From: Allium sativum | Taxonomy: Eukaryota > Streptophyta > Magnoliopsida > Asparagales > Amaryllidaceae | Reading direction: 5' to 3' | Assembly: GCA_030737875.1 (NCBI GenBank) | Contig: CM060915.1 | Location: 572,988,577-573,052,576, forward strand | Length of the DNA: 64,000 bases | Shown: one piece after another, positions 49,583 to 59,981 of the stretch | Layout of the letters: every line of letters begins with the position of its first letter | Numbering within the stretch: the stretch's first letter is position 1 | Notes under the pieces: model-generated | The model's input: only the letters and a program-made list of their open reading frames with translations | Database searches by the model: none | What the model was told of the DNA's origin: nothing | Made by a program: the position numbers and the translations under genes

Positions 49583-52500
49583 TTATCCTGAGTCAAACAG
49601 TTCAATCCCCCAACGTGATAACAGCTGTTCATTTCTGAAAGTACGAGAAGATTTAGATCCATTACCTCTAACCATATCTACAATCTCCTTCTCAATTTTC
49701 AACAAAGTAATGGCTGCCAGAGTTCTTCGATCTTGAAATATCCTCAAATTTCTCTCCCTCCAGATGAAATACACCACCGTCGTAAAAGCCCCAAACGCTA
49801 TGTCTCTAATTTGATCTTTTTCTGAAAAATGGGAAATTAGGGTTCTTGCTTCGTCCTGGATATTATCATGAAGATGAAGGGGAAAGTCAAGTCTCCGTTT
49901 TACTGATAGCCAAATAAAGGATGAAAAAGCACAGTTGAAGAACAGATGGTTTATAGTCTCAGGATGATTTTCACACAAAGGACACACAACATTTTCCACT
50001 TCTCTGAATCGGAGCAGACGATCTTTGGTGTTCAGTCTTCCAAGCACTGCGAGGTACGAGATAAAAGACATTCTTTTACTGTTTTTCTTATGCCATATTA
50101 CTGAGAAAATTGAATCTGAAATCCCACTTATTCGAGTATATTCCCACACTTTATGAAATGAAAATAATCCTCCTTTACACCATTCATAAAAGTCCTGCTC
50201 TTGGCTAGGATTAACTAATATAGGACTTATTTCTTCTATTAATTCCCTTGTAGCAGGATGAACTTCTGGATGAAATTCTTCATTTCTGATTATAAAGCTA
50301 ACTTTTTGTTCAGAGTTACCCATTATCTGAAGTCTATCAAAACCCAAAAGATCCACCATACATTTACAATTGATCCAGGGATCATACCACAGATAAGAAT
50401 TTTCTCCCTTACATATTACCTTATTAAAAAGTTGCTTTGAATTAGATCTGAGTTTTAGCATAGCTTTCCATGTGCTAGAAGAGTTAGGATCAGCTGCTAT
50501 TGACCAAAAATGATCATTTCTGCAATATTTATTGTGAATCCATCTACTCCATAAAGAGGTGTTAGATAGAAAATTCCACAATAATTTAATACATGCAACC
50601 TTTTTCAAGTCTGACAAATTTTTAAGACCAATTCCCCCTTCAATCTTAGGCTTACAAAGGACAGACCAAGCAACCTTATGAGCAGTACCTCCCCAGAAAA
50701 AATCAGCACAAAGAGACTGTAGTTTATCCAGTGTATATTCTGGTATTTGATAGATGAATAACCAGTATAAGATAATAGGAGTAATCACTGTATTTATTAA
50801 TTCTGCACGTCCTGCAAAACTTAACAATTTTGACTCCCATCCTTGAATCTTACTTTGTACTCTTTGAATTAAGGAGTTGCACTCAGAATAATGCAAGTAA
50901 TTGGAAGAGAGTGGAACACCTGCAAACTTACTTAACTTTTGAAAAATTCCTTTTAGAATAGTTGCATTAAGAACTGAGGATTTGCCAAACACCATTAGAT
51001 CATCTGCATATAGAAGGTGAGAAACCACTGGCTGAATTTTACTGCTAGGTAGAAAAGACTTTGATACAGTAGCTTCATCCATCAGGAAAGTAAAATATTG
51101 CATACAAATAGCAAACAAATATGGTGATAAGGGGTCCCCCTGCCTGATTCCTCTTGAAGTTGTGACAAAACCCTTAGGGACTCCTTGTATCATAATTGAG
51201 AATGTTGTTGTTTCCATGCATTCATGTATCAATTTAATAAAGTGAGTAGGGGAATTCATTTTTTCCATCAAAAAACAGATCAATTCCCTATTAACTTTAT
51301 CATATGCTTTTTGCAAATCAACTTTGACACACATTTTTGGCATACCAACTTTTTTGAAGTCTCTCAACAGCTCATGAGCTAAAAGAATATTATCCCCAAT
51401 ATATCTTTCTTTTATAAATGCACACTGATTTTCAGACACTAGGAAAGGGAGAAAAGGTTTAAGTCTATTGCATAAAATTTTTGAAATTTTTTTGTAATAG
51501 ACATTACAACAAGAGATTGGTCTGTAGTGTGAAATTTCAGATGGTTTATCATTTTTTGGCACAAGTGTTATAAAAGTATGGTTTAAAGCCTTGGGCAATT
51601 TTCCAGACTGGAAAATATCTGAAATTGCTTCCAATAATTCCGATTTAATACTATCCCAATGAACTTTAAAAAATTTAACACTCATACCATCAGGTCCAGG
51701 ACTGGATTCATCATGAATTGAGAAAACTGCTTCCTTGACTTCATCTAAATCAACTTTCTTCAGTAAACTTTTCTGGCCTTGTTCATTTATAAAAGAAATA
51801 GGCAAAAAATGAGGGAAATCACTTGATTTTGGACCATTTAACAGATCTGAGTAATAAGTGATGGCTGCTGATTCAATTTCACTAGCTTTAAACAACAGGG
51901 AACCATTAGAATCAATTAAGGCTCTAATATGATTGAAATATCTTCTATTTGACATACGAGAATAGAAAATTTTTGAGTTTGTATCCCCTTGTTGCAACCA
52001 AGAAATCTTTGCTTGTTGTTTAAAGCTTCTGAAATATATATATTGTAATTGCTGATAACTCTTCTTTGCCTGTAGATATTCATCATAGATTTGCATATCC
52101 TCTGGATGAAGGTCAACTTCAGATTCAAGCATAGTCACCTTCTGTTCAGCCTGTTTCAGGTTAGAATTATTCTTATCTCTTACCCTATTCCAATTTTTCA
52201 ACTCAGTTTTACAGTTTTTTAGCATCTGTTGAAATTGGTAGCTTTGAAAACCCCATACATTGCCATTCAAGCCCTTTTGCACAGCTTCATTGTACCCTTC
52301 AAAACTGTTCCAATCATTCCTATATCTAAAAGGGAAACCTTTCACTTCTTGAGTAGGAATAAGATCTATAACAATAGGATTGTGATCACTGGATCTTTGA
52401 TGTAGAGATAAAGCTTTCATATTTAAAAATTGATGTAGGCAAACATTATTCACCAGTATTTTATCTATATGAGTTGCTAGTCCTCTTCTACGCCAAGTGT

Positions 52501-53044
52501 AACTAAATCCCAAAGGTTTCACTTCAGATAAATCAGTTTGAAGAAGAAATTTCTGAAATTCTCTCAAATGATAATAAGGAATAGGCAGTCCCCCTTTTTT
52601 ATCAGTTGGTGACAGAGCATTATTAAAATATCCCATAAGAATCCAAGATTGTGAATAGGATATTGAGTCTCTAACCAAAGTATTCCATAAACCAACTCTT
52701 TCAGGAAATGAATTACTACCATACACTATTGTAAAAACCATTTCAAATCCTCCTTTGTTTATTGCTTTGACTGTCAAATGCTGGGTAGAAATAGACATAG
52801 TGAAAAGTTCCCAAACATTTGAATCCCAAATACATAATATTCTTCCAGTAGCCATAGAAGAATTATTAGTCAAATATTTCCAATCTTTAGGCATTAAAGA
52901 TACAAAAAGTCTCAAATTAGCTGCAGACAATTTAGTTTCTACTAAACCAACAAGAGTTGATTTAGTGTTGGTTAGGAGTGAGAATACATCCTTCATTCTA
53001 AAAGGTGTATTCATACCCCTAACATTCCAGGTTAAAATTGTCAT
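49583..53044 (-). CDS. LINE ORF2: endonuclease, reverse transcriptase, zf-RVT; open, key residue changed
   Basis: An uninterrupted 1153-codon frame. Residues 1-228 are an APE-type endonuclease (ILTWNVRGM, LVGLVETKL with Glu36, THIDKILVN with Asp194, SSDHNPIVIDL with Asp220-His221). At 138-141 it reads GYFN where the family has GDFN, so a catalytic or metal-site Asp is Tyr. Reverse transcriptase spans about 440-790: SPGPDG (448), VDLQKAYDKVN (575), RGIRQGDPLSPYLF (631) and YADD (679-682) are intact. Near residue 706 the text passes abruptly from KLSKF to AGVPLSS, suggesting loss of about 30-40 residues. The C-terminal zf-RVT region ends with CPLCENHPETINHLFFNC (1021-1038). The ATG overlaps the ORF1 stop (ATGA at 53044-53041). 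It would nick DNA and copy RNA in the nucleus; this copy is probably inactive. Confidence 0.93.
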   Translation of the reverse strand: MTILTWNVRGMNTPFRMKDVFSLLTNTKSTLVGLVETKLSAANLRLFVSLMPKDWKYLTNNSSMATGRILCIWDSNVWELFTMSISTQHLTVKAINKGGFEMVFTIVYGSNSFPERVGLWNTLVRDSISYSQSWILMGYFNNALSPTDKKGGLPIPYYHLREFQKFLLQTDLSEVKPLGFSYTWRRRGLATHIDKILVNNVCLHQFLNMKALSLHQRSSDHNPIVIDLIPTQEVKGFPFRYRNDWNSFEGYNEAVQKGLNGNVWGFQSYQFQQMLKNCKTELKNWNRVRDKNNSNLKQAEQKVTMLESEVDLHPEDMQIYDEYLQAKKSYQQLQYIYFRSFKQQAKISWLQQGDTNSKIFYSRMSNRRYFNHIRALIDSNGSLLFKASEIESAAITYYSDLLNGPKSSDFPHFLPISFINEQGQKSLLKKVDLDEVKEAVFSIHDESSPGPDGMSVKFFKVHWDSIKSELLEAISDIFQSGKLPKALNHTFITLVPKNDKPSEISHYRPISCCNVYYKKISKILCNRLKPFLPFLVSENQCAFIKERYIGDNILLAHELLRDFKKVGMPKMCVKVDLQKAYDKVNRELICFLMEKMNSPTHFIKLIHECMETTTFSIMIQGVPKGFVTTSRGIRQGDPLSPYLFAICMQYFTFLMDEATVSKSFLPSSKIQPVVSHLLYADDLMVFGKSSVLNATILKGIFQKLSKFAGVPLSSNYLHYSECNSLIQRVQSKIQGWESKLLSFAGRAELINTVITPIILYWLFIYQIPEYTLDKLQSLCADFFWGGTAHKVAWSVLCKPKIEGGIGLKNLSDLKKVACIKLLWNFLSNTSLWSRWIHNKYCRNDHFWSIAADPNSSSTWKAMLKLRSNSKQLFNKVICKGENSYLWYDPWINCKCMVDLLGFDRLQIMGNSEQKVSFIIRNEEFHPEVHPATRELIEEISPILVNPSQEQDFYEWCKGGLFSFHKVWEYTRISGISDSIFSVIWHKKNSKRMSFISYLAVLGRLNTKDRLLRFREVENVVCPLCENHPETINHLFFNCAFSSFIWLSVKRRLDFPLHLHDNIQDEARTLISHFSEKDQIRDIAFGAFTTVVYFIWRERNLRIFQDRRTLAAITLLKIEKEIVDMVRGNGSKSSRTFRNEQLLSRWGIELFDSG

Positions 53045-54185
53045 TTAATTGAAGCTGTACTCCTTGTGCTTCTTTTAGGAGGAGTGATTGGTTTTATTTT
53101 TGAAACTTGCAGGTAATTGTCATTCTTTTCAATTAACAAAGAAATATCAGCCTGTTTGCCCTTATCCTGATTAGTTACCTTATCAGATTCCTCAACTTGA
53201 TCAGCAACATTGTTTAACATATCTGGAATTATGTTATCAGGGAGCTTATCATTCAAAAAATCAAGATTATCATTATTCTCAAAAGAGGGGTGAACTGCAT
53301 TATTGATTTCAGATGTTTGAGGATCCATTCCTTGCTTTCCTGGCACTTCAGGAATTTCTTCATGCATCTCATCAGCATCAAGAGGTTTCCAATAAGAATC
53401 AGAAGCTTCAGTATGATAATCATCATTATGTCCAAACAAATTACACTTAAAACACTTCTGAGGTACAAATTCAAACTCTATTGGTATTGAATTTTTTTCC
53501 CATTGTGAAACTGTGTTGGAACTTCAGTTTTTAAATCTGTTTCAGTGTCAATTAATAGAAGAACTCTAGCATACTTTGAATACTTTTTCTCTGCAGTATT
53601 AGAGTCAATCAAAAGAGGTTTCGAAATGTAGCTAGACAACATTTGTATAGCATTTTTAGTCCAAAGTTCAAATGGTAAGTCAACTAACCGGATCCAGATC
53701 TGAACCATATTACACTGTTTTCCAGTAAAATCAAATCCAGGATACCAGATCTCAACATATAAAAGCTTACCAAAATAAGAATACGTTGAACACTCTTTGA
53801 TTCTATCAAAATCCTCTTTAGATTCAAACTGAACTATAAAATTGTAGCTGGAAGATACATGAGTATTGAAATTACCAATAGGCTTCCATACCTTTAAAAT
53901 ATACTCCTTCAGTTTGATTGTTGATAGTCTAAAATAGATCGGAATTAAAGCCAAAGTATTAATCCAATAAATTTCTGACTCATTGTATATGCTTTCAGGA
54001 ATGATGATACAATCAGATCTCGGAGGAACATATTCGAGCTTTCTGTTGTTCAGATCCGAAACCAGATCTGGATTAGGAGAAGAGACTTTCACAGCATTTG
54101 ATTGTATTTTTGTATTTTGAATTGATGGATTGATATTTGTAGATGTATGAGATTGATGAGAATTTCCTGTGTTTGTGTCCTCCAT
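53041..54185 (-). pseudogene. LINE ORF1: DUF4283-like RNA-binding protein, one frameshift
   Basis: Starts at ATG 54185 (MEDTNTGNSHQSH), runs 235 codons to a stop at 53478 through a DUF4283-type domain (WKPIGNFNTHVSSSYNFIVQ … VQIWIRLVDLPFELWTKNAI). The reading continues one base shifted just upstream of that stop, in the A-run near 53498, as IEFEFVPQKCFKCNLFGHND (a zinc knuckle CX2CX4HX4H, with His in place of the usual last Cys), followed by an acidic tail to TGA at 53041. A one-base loss in the A-run explains the break. In plant LINEs this protein binds the element RNA and forms the particle with ORF2 protein. Confidence 0.85.
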
Positions 54186-54196
54186 TTTTGATGAAA

Positions 54197-54425
54197 AGTG
54201 ATGAAAAGTTATACCGTTTATTATATATATATATATATATATTGTGTTATTCCTGTGTATAATTTGTGGTATATATGCCCTGTGTTATGCAAGATATGTG
54301 CTACAGTTTCTGTTTATATATATATATATACATATATGTATATAAACATATGTGATATATATATATATATATACATGTGTATAATAATATGTATGTATGT
54401 GTGTGTGTGTGTGTACACACACATA
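54197..54425. repeat. TA/TG microsatellite region
   Basis: Runs of (TA)n at 54220-54241, 54317-54332 and 54356-54372 and (TG)n at 54398-54412, followed by ACACACAC. The LINE inserted into the first. Confidence 0.85.
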
Positions 54426-54620
54426 TAAATAAACACGGTCAAAGACCGTGTCTGATTAGACTTTAGATATGGTTAAGAGTCGTACGTTAATAGTAGTGAG
54501 ACACGGTTTGTAGCTGTATCTAATAATGTAACACGCCACTTTTTGATACGGATTTTTACCGTGCCCAGCTGCTTTAGATACGGCTAAAAACACAGTCTAA
54601 TTAGCATATATGGTGTAGTG
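54426..54620. mobile_element. Terminal fragment of a second CACTA-like element
   Basis: Repeats of AGACACGGT, TAGATACGGCT and GTCTAATTAG in both orientations lead to an end reading CATATATGGTGTAGTG, the CACTA terminus in complement. The opposite end was not found left of the LINE, so the duplication cannot be checked. Confidence 0.55.
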
Positions 54621-54800
54621 ATTTTAATTAATGTTTCATTGGGATAGGGACATAACCTTCATGTAGATACAATTATATCAGTTTGTGTTTGGATAGCGTA
54701 AGTTAGAGTGCAGTGAGTGCCTTACAGTTTACTTATTAAGGTTTCGCTGAGATAGTGACACAACCTTTGTGTTGCATTTTGTATATCAGTGGTACTTAAC
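54621..54800 (+). repeat. Two diverged tandem units in the 3' interior of the old element
   Basis: GTTTCATTGGGATAGGGACA (54631) and GTTTCGCTGAGATAGTGACA (54741) start units of about 110 bases that both reach TATATCAG. Confidence 0.6.
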
Positions 54801-55110
54801 ATATTGATTTTAAAGAGATTTCCAAGTATTTCCACTAGAGTTGAAACATGTCTATTAAATACTAAGATATTTTTAGCCTAATGTATGATCAACGTATGGC
54901 TAGGATAAATGTCAGAAACAACGAGTTATAAACAGTCTTATGATATCAAACTAATATTATAATAATATATAGTTTAAAATTTATGAACTATCAAATTTAT
55001 AATAAATAAATTAGATGTTTGAATAATTGTCTTATAAGATAGTTGATTCATATATACACATATATCACATGCTAGTTACTAATTCGTTCCTTTTTGAAAA
55101 AGAAGAGTTC
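54801..55110 (+). other. Non-coding end of the old element's interior
   Basis: AT-rich, all frames broken, nothing recognised. Confidence 0.5.
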
Positions 55111-55124
55111 TAAGTGGGGGAGAA
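55111..55124 (+). promoter_or_regulatory. Polypurine tract of the old element
   Basis: TAAGTGGGGGAGAA directly before the TG of the 3' LTR. Confidence 0.75.
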
Positions 55125-55647
55125 TGTAACATCCCAACAATTTTGCTATTTTAGAGTGTGTGAATATTTAGTAAATGGGCTTTTATAAATTAGTAACTCT
55201 TTTTAGTTTATAAGTGATAATCTAGAATTAAATCGCAGAATTTGACTTATGTTTATAGATTACTCATTTGAAAACTAAAAATATAACCCAAACATATTTT
55301 CCGGATTTTCAGCCTTTTCTCGAATAGAAAATTTATTTTCAATTTTTATGATTTAGTATATTTAAGACTTCATTTATAAGAATTTTATTATTTGGGTGAA
55401 AATAATTAGTATTTTTAATGTTGTTTAAAAATAAAATAAAAATATTTTATTTAAATTGATTTCAAAAGAATATAAGCGCATAAGCATGGTATATATACAC
55501 ATATATGTTTTAAACCATATCTTAAGTTATAGATTTAAAATGTAATAAGATTTTTTAGAAACATGATTTTATAAAGAGTTAGAGAATAATGTTTTGTATA
55601 CATATTGTGTACGAATCCACGTTGTTACCTATCTCTTAAGTGAAAAT

Positions 55648-56138
55648 AAGGGACGGGTCTTTAAAACCAAACATTATATAAGTTGGATCTCTATCTAAGT
55701 TTCATTGTGTAAAATGAGTCTCTAAAACTGTAGTAATATTGTTTCCGTGATCTTTTCCTTCAGTGCTTTAAAAAAAACTCAAAAAATTGAGAATATTAAA
55801 AACAAATTATTGGAAAAGAAAAATAAGTGAAGAAATGTTTTCAGTTATTCTAAAAAAGTACTGACATATCTTTAACCACTACCCTAGTATATGCATCCAT
55901 GGCTTCAATGGATAGAGAATTTGCAAACATGTCTGCATTTTTTTTTACATTTCTTACCTGAATACCAAAATGCTTATAAATTAAATTAAGTTTTCAAATT
56001 TGGTAGTGTTTTACGTTAATTTTCGATTTTTTTTTTTTTTGTGACTTTCATAAAACAAGGACCTAATATACATATGTTTTTAATAGGAACGTTTTGTGTA
56101 TTTTGAAATTTAGCAGGGACCTAGTCAAATTGTCCCTT
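55648..56138. mobile_element. MITE-like insertion with AAGGGAC ends
   Basis: Starts AAGGGACGGGTCT and ends AAATTGTCCCTT; a second AGGGACCTAG lies just inside the right end. It is absent from the homologous LTR (44510-44560). The target duplication is not clear, so the superfamily is open. Confidence 0.5.
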
Positions 56139-56488
56139 ATCTTTTTTTTTTTCAGTATACTTAAGATGTATTTTTTTATACATAATATTTGAAAAGTTAG
56201 CGTAAGTTTCTCTAAAAAGAAATGATTATAAAATAATGATGTGTTTAAGTGTAAATGTATGATTATGATGCATGTTTTATGTTTATCTAACTAACTTATT
56301 ATAATAAATGAAGTATGCTTAGGAATGTACTATATTATTTAACAAGTGAAGTTTGAAAAGTAAAGCTTAAATAAATAGGGCAGGAAAGTGAGATATATTA
56401 TTATAATGGTATTAGATATAATAATGAAATAAGTATTTTTTTTCTTAAATATGCGTAACTTGATGGAAAACAATCTCAAAATGATGTG

Positions 56489-56600
56489 TCCGTAGCAGTA
56501 GCCCAGCGGTTAAGGATTTGCACCATGGTAACGGTGGCGTGGGTTCGAAACCCGGAATGACATACTAAGAGCTTATCATGTGCATACGGTTTCCCTCTTA
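56489..56600 (+). mobile_element. tRNA-derived SINE (head with pol III boxes A and B)
   Basis: Box A TAGCCCAGCGG (56499-56509) and box B GGTTCGAAACC (56542-56552) are 32 bases apart, as in a tRNA gene. No acceptor stem can be formed between the two ends, so this is not a functional tRNA. The stretch is missing from the homologous LTR near 44857, where unrelated bases lie. A short tail reaches about 56600; no clear A-run or duplication. Confidence 0.6.
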
Positions 56601-56759
56601 AACAAATTCAATGTTTTACAACATATTTGTACTCGAATTTGTTTTTCAAATTCAAATATTAGACGTGATAATTGCGCTTAGTATATTGGTTAGATTTTGA
56701 TGCTAAAATGCATGTACTAAGATATGATGTAAGGTTTGAAAAATATGATCAGGGGTAAT

Positions 56760-57369
56760 TAGGGATGGCAAAAAAATCCGTACCCACGGTTATCTGCGGG
56801 TAAAATCCGTCATGGATATGAAACGGATAGTTAAATGGGTATCCATGGTTAAATAAACGGGTATTTTTAATATCCGTTAATTAATGGGGCGGGTACGGAT
56901 AGTAAGATATCCATGCCCGCGGGTACCCGTGTCCGTATTGAATGTGATTTATTATCAATAGTCAATACAAAAAATATTGTTGTTGGCTGTTCGGTATTTG
57001 TGTGCATACTTTTACTCAACAATTTATAACTGGCTGTTGATATTTTGGTGGATACTTCTGTTGTTGTCTCTTCTTTTTTGGATGTTGGTTTAAATATGTA
57101 TTGGTATTTTGAGGTTAGTATTTAAGAATTGGTCTAATTTGTTTTTTTTTACCAAATGTACTTTTGAATAATTTCAATAAATGGCTAAAAAATAAATTGA
57201 ATAAATATAATGGATACCCACAAATACCCGCCATTACCCACAACCTGTTTAAAACTCGTTTAATGGATACCCGTGTGGGTATGGGGCGGGCACGGGGCAA
57301 AAAATCTCCAAACGGGGCGGATGATGGGGTGGTACTACCCGCGCCCGCCCCGCCCCATTGCCATCCCTA
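56760..57369. mobile_element. hAT-type MITE, 610 bp
   Basis: Ends TAGGGATGGCAA and TTGCCATCCCTA are exact complements. The 8-bp duplication GGGGTAAT flanks it (56752-56759 and 57370-57377). The old 5' LTR shows the unoccupied site once (AAGGGTAATTTGG near 45046). The interior has inverted GGGTACCCG/ACGGATA-type repeats and no transposase. Confidence 0.88.
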
Positions 57370-57955
57370 GGGGTAATTCGTACTTTAACATTTTCATTCT
57401 CGTTCATAAAAGTAAAACTCATGTGTGTGCGCCTTTCATTTTTGGTGTTATTTCTCAATGGCTTCTTCCAAACTTTATTTCTTGCTCTTTATCTTCATTT
57501 ACAACTCTTAAATAAAGAAAATAAAAGAAAGAAACAAAGCAGCAAAACCGAAGCAAGCGAAAGCTACAAGCTTTTCAATGTTTGATAAAAAGCTAACTTG
57601 TAAAGGTGAGAAACTCAATTGATATTAACTTTGTGAAGCATGCAAGTTTTAATGTTCAACTAGTATATTTATAACTGAACTCTTGAAAGCATGTCAAATG
57701 AATTTGCATATCTAAAGTGAGGATGACTTAATAAATTTTGTCATTTAACTCAAGCCAGCAATTAGATATATATTTTGTTAAGTACAAATTTTTCTTCTTA
57801 CCCTTCAAAATTTATATCCTGTGGTACGTGTAAATATATGATTTTAAAACTTGAACCATGTCTATTCATATACTTGCAGGTTTTAATTTGTGGAATGATC
57901 ATTGCATGAAAGGGAGATTGGAAGTCTAGCAGTAGAACATTAAACCTGGAAGAAA

Positions 57956-59981
57956 GGGTACTTATATTACATAAAGCAAAATACAAAGAGGAGTTCAAGC
58001 TGGTTACAAAACAACACCACAAAACAAAACAAATACTATACATAACTTCTTAAAACCAGCTCGAACTAAAAGACACAGCAGTATACAAACAAGAATTACA
58101 AAAGATACAACTGCAACATCAAAGAACCACACAGATGAACACTAAAACTAAGAAATACCACAGAGTCCCACAAAACACCAACAAAAGACTGTGGAGCAAG
58201 AAAACCTGGTCTCATCAAGTCGCACAGCCACCCCAACAAAGCCACACAACATCTCCACACAAATTTTCAAATATTAAGCAGAAAATTCCAGCAACACCAC
58301 ATGTAAGGCTTAAATCAAGATCGAACTTTACTTAGTTATACCTCCATTGGTAACTCCAGCTGGGTTTTCTCCTCCTCCCTCTGCTTTTCTTGGTTTGGAT
58401 CTATTTTGAAATTGCTACACAAGTTTACTCCACTCAGGGTTTTCTTCTACCAAAGGTTCCTCATACATAAGCTTATTCACCTCTTTGTATTTGTTGGGTT
58501 TAAAATTTGTTCTCCTTTTTTAAAAACTATTTGCAGAACTAAGAGAACTGAAAGAACCGTCGGAGTCATTCATAATGTCGGAGTCATTCATAAGAGCATC
58601 ATTACTTATATCTGCATTTCCAATATTTATCCCTTCTAGAACCTCTTTCTCTACTATTTTGTTTTTGTCACTAAAATTCCCAGATGCCCTATCAGCCTTA
58701 TGTAACTCATTAGCAACTTCACATTCTTCCTGCATAAAATCATTAGAATTTGCCAAAACTGTAAAAGGATTGTTATCACCAGTTACTTTGTCTTTAGGAA
58801 AAGACGCGTCTGCTTGTGCTTGCTTATCTGAATCGGAAGTCCCTTTTTTCCCTGATTTAACTTTTCTAATATCTCCAGTAGTAGACAAATTTTGATTCTT
58901 CTGGATTTCATCAATCTCCGTTCCACACTCGGAAACACTATTTCCTTTGGGTTTCCAGACCTTATATGATTTGCATGCAGAACTTAAATGTCCAAAAACT
59001 TTACAGGTAGAACATAGTTCAGGAACCAACTCATATTCTACTTTTTGCCAAACTATATTTCCATTACTACATAGAATAGGAATTGATTCTGGAAACTTAA
59101 ATTCACTATTAATTTCAACCAACACTCTAGCATAAGAAAGTTGAAATAATCCTTCAGTAAATCTATCTAATTTCAAGGGATGGCCTAAAATGGAAACAAT
59201 TCTACTAATGGCCTCAATAGTCCAGAAATCTAGATCTAGATCAGGCAAACGAACCCAGATCGGTAAGGAATGAAAAAAATCACGGTTTAATTTTAACCCC
59301 GGTAGCCATCTTTTCATAATTATCAGTTTCTTATTATAGTAGTATGGCCCTTCTGATAAAATTTTGTCACAGTCTTCAACAATATCACATTTTATAATGA
59401 AGAAGCCATTCTCCTTTGAAAATAATTGGTAACTTCCTTTCAATTCCCAGGTTCTGTCTACATACTCTTTTAAGAACTTATAACATGGCTTACTTCCTAA
59501 CACATAAAAGAATATAGAATTAACCCAATTACTTCTAGCCTTATTTGTCAATTCTTCATCTATAACCGCTAATTTGAGATTGTCTTTAATATCGAGTTCA
59601 TAGAACTTAAGCTGAATTAAGTTTAAATGATACTTATTTTCTGAAACCACATCTATCCAAACTTTCGATTTATGATAACTAACCTTGTTTGTGTTGTCTT
59701 GAATTGTCAATACAAAATCTGGGAAATCGGATTTTGAGCTCAAATCTGGATGACAGGAGATAGCTTACTTAGGGAAGATCTCTTGCTCTGCATGTTGGAT
59801 AGAAGGTTGGAGATCTTCATTGGAGCCATCCTACGCTCTGCATGTTGTTGAGAAGGATGAATATCTAGAGGAATTGCAGATCGGTGATCTGAATCGGAGG
59901 AAAAAGCGAATTTTGATGAAGAATTAGAGAAAGGAGAAGTGGGTTTCGCCATAGTTCTCGAGAGTTCTTTTCTACTGACAT
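57956..59981 (-). mobile_element. ORF1-only LINE (no ORF2)
   Basis: Flanked by AACCTGGAAGAAA (57943-57955) and AACCTGGAAGCAAA (59982-59995). The homologous 5' LTR has the site once (GAAAATGGAAGCAAAAG near 45650). Minus-strand content is ORF1 followed directly by about 370 bases of 3' sequence ending in TGTAATATAAGTACC; there is no endonuclease or reverse transcriptase remnant. An A-tail beyond the duplication is not obvious. Confidence 0.8.
58520..59952 (-). pseudogene. LINE ORF1 protein (DUF4283-like plus zinc knuckle), one to two frameshifts
   Basis: ATG at 59952 opens a Ser-rich N-terminus (MAKPTSPFSNSSSKFAFSSD). A frameshift near 59745 leads into a 406-codon frame down to 58520. That frame has a DUF4283-type domain (about residues 65-235 counted from 59743, with LKGSYQLFSKENGFFIIKCD and PIWVRLPDLDLDFWTIEAIS), then the zinc knuckle CSTCKVFGHLSSAC (Cys244, Cys247, His252, Cys257), then an acidic tail. 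A further shifted stretch to about 58330 (NKYKEVNKLMYEEPLVEENP) may be the true C-terminus. Apart from the shifts the protein is well preserved and of normal length for plant LINE ORF1. It would bind RNA; it could not copy itself. Confidence 0.82.

Larger units (their letters stand above)
49309..54220 (-). mobile_element. Plant L1-type LINE, nearly full length
   Basis: Minus-strand order: short leader, ORF1 (frameshifted), ORF2, about 270-base 3' UTR, A-tail (T-run at 49309-49316). It inserted into a TA microsatellite, so the target duplication (TTATATATAT-type on both sides) cannot be sized exactly. The 3' end reads GAACCAATTTTCAAAAAAAA, shared with the retroposon at 62522. Confidence 0.9.

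Noticed and set aside
54198..54428. 76-codon frame rich in Ile and Tyr
   Set aside because: Translation of a microsatellite, not a gene.
56489..56560. Possible functional tRNA gene
   Set aside because: The two ends cannot pair as an acceptor stem; only the pol III boxes are present.
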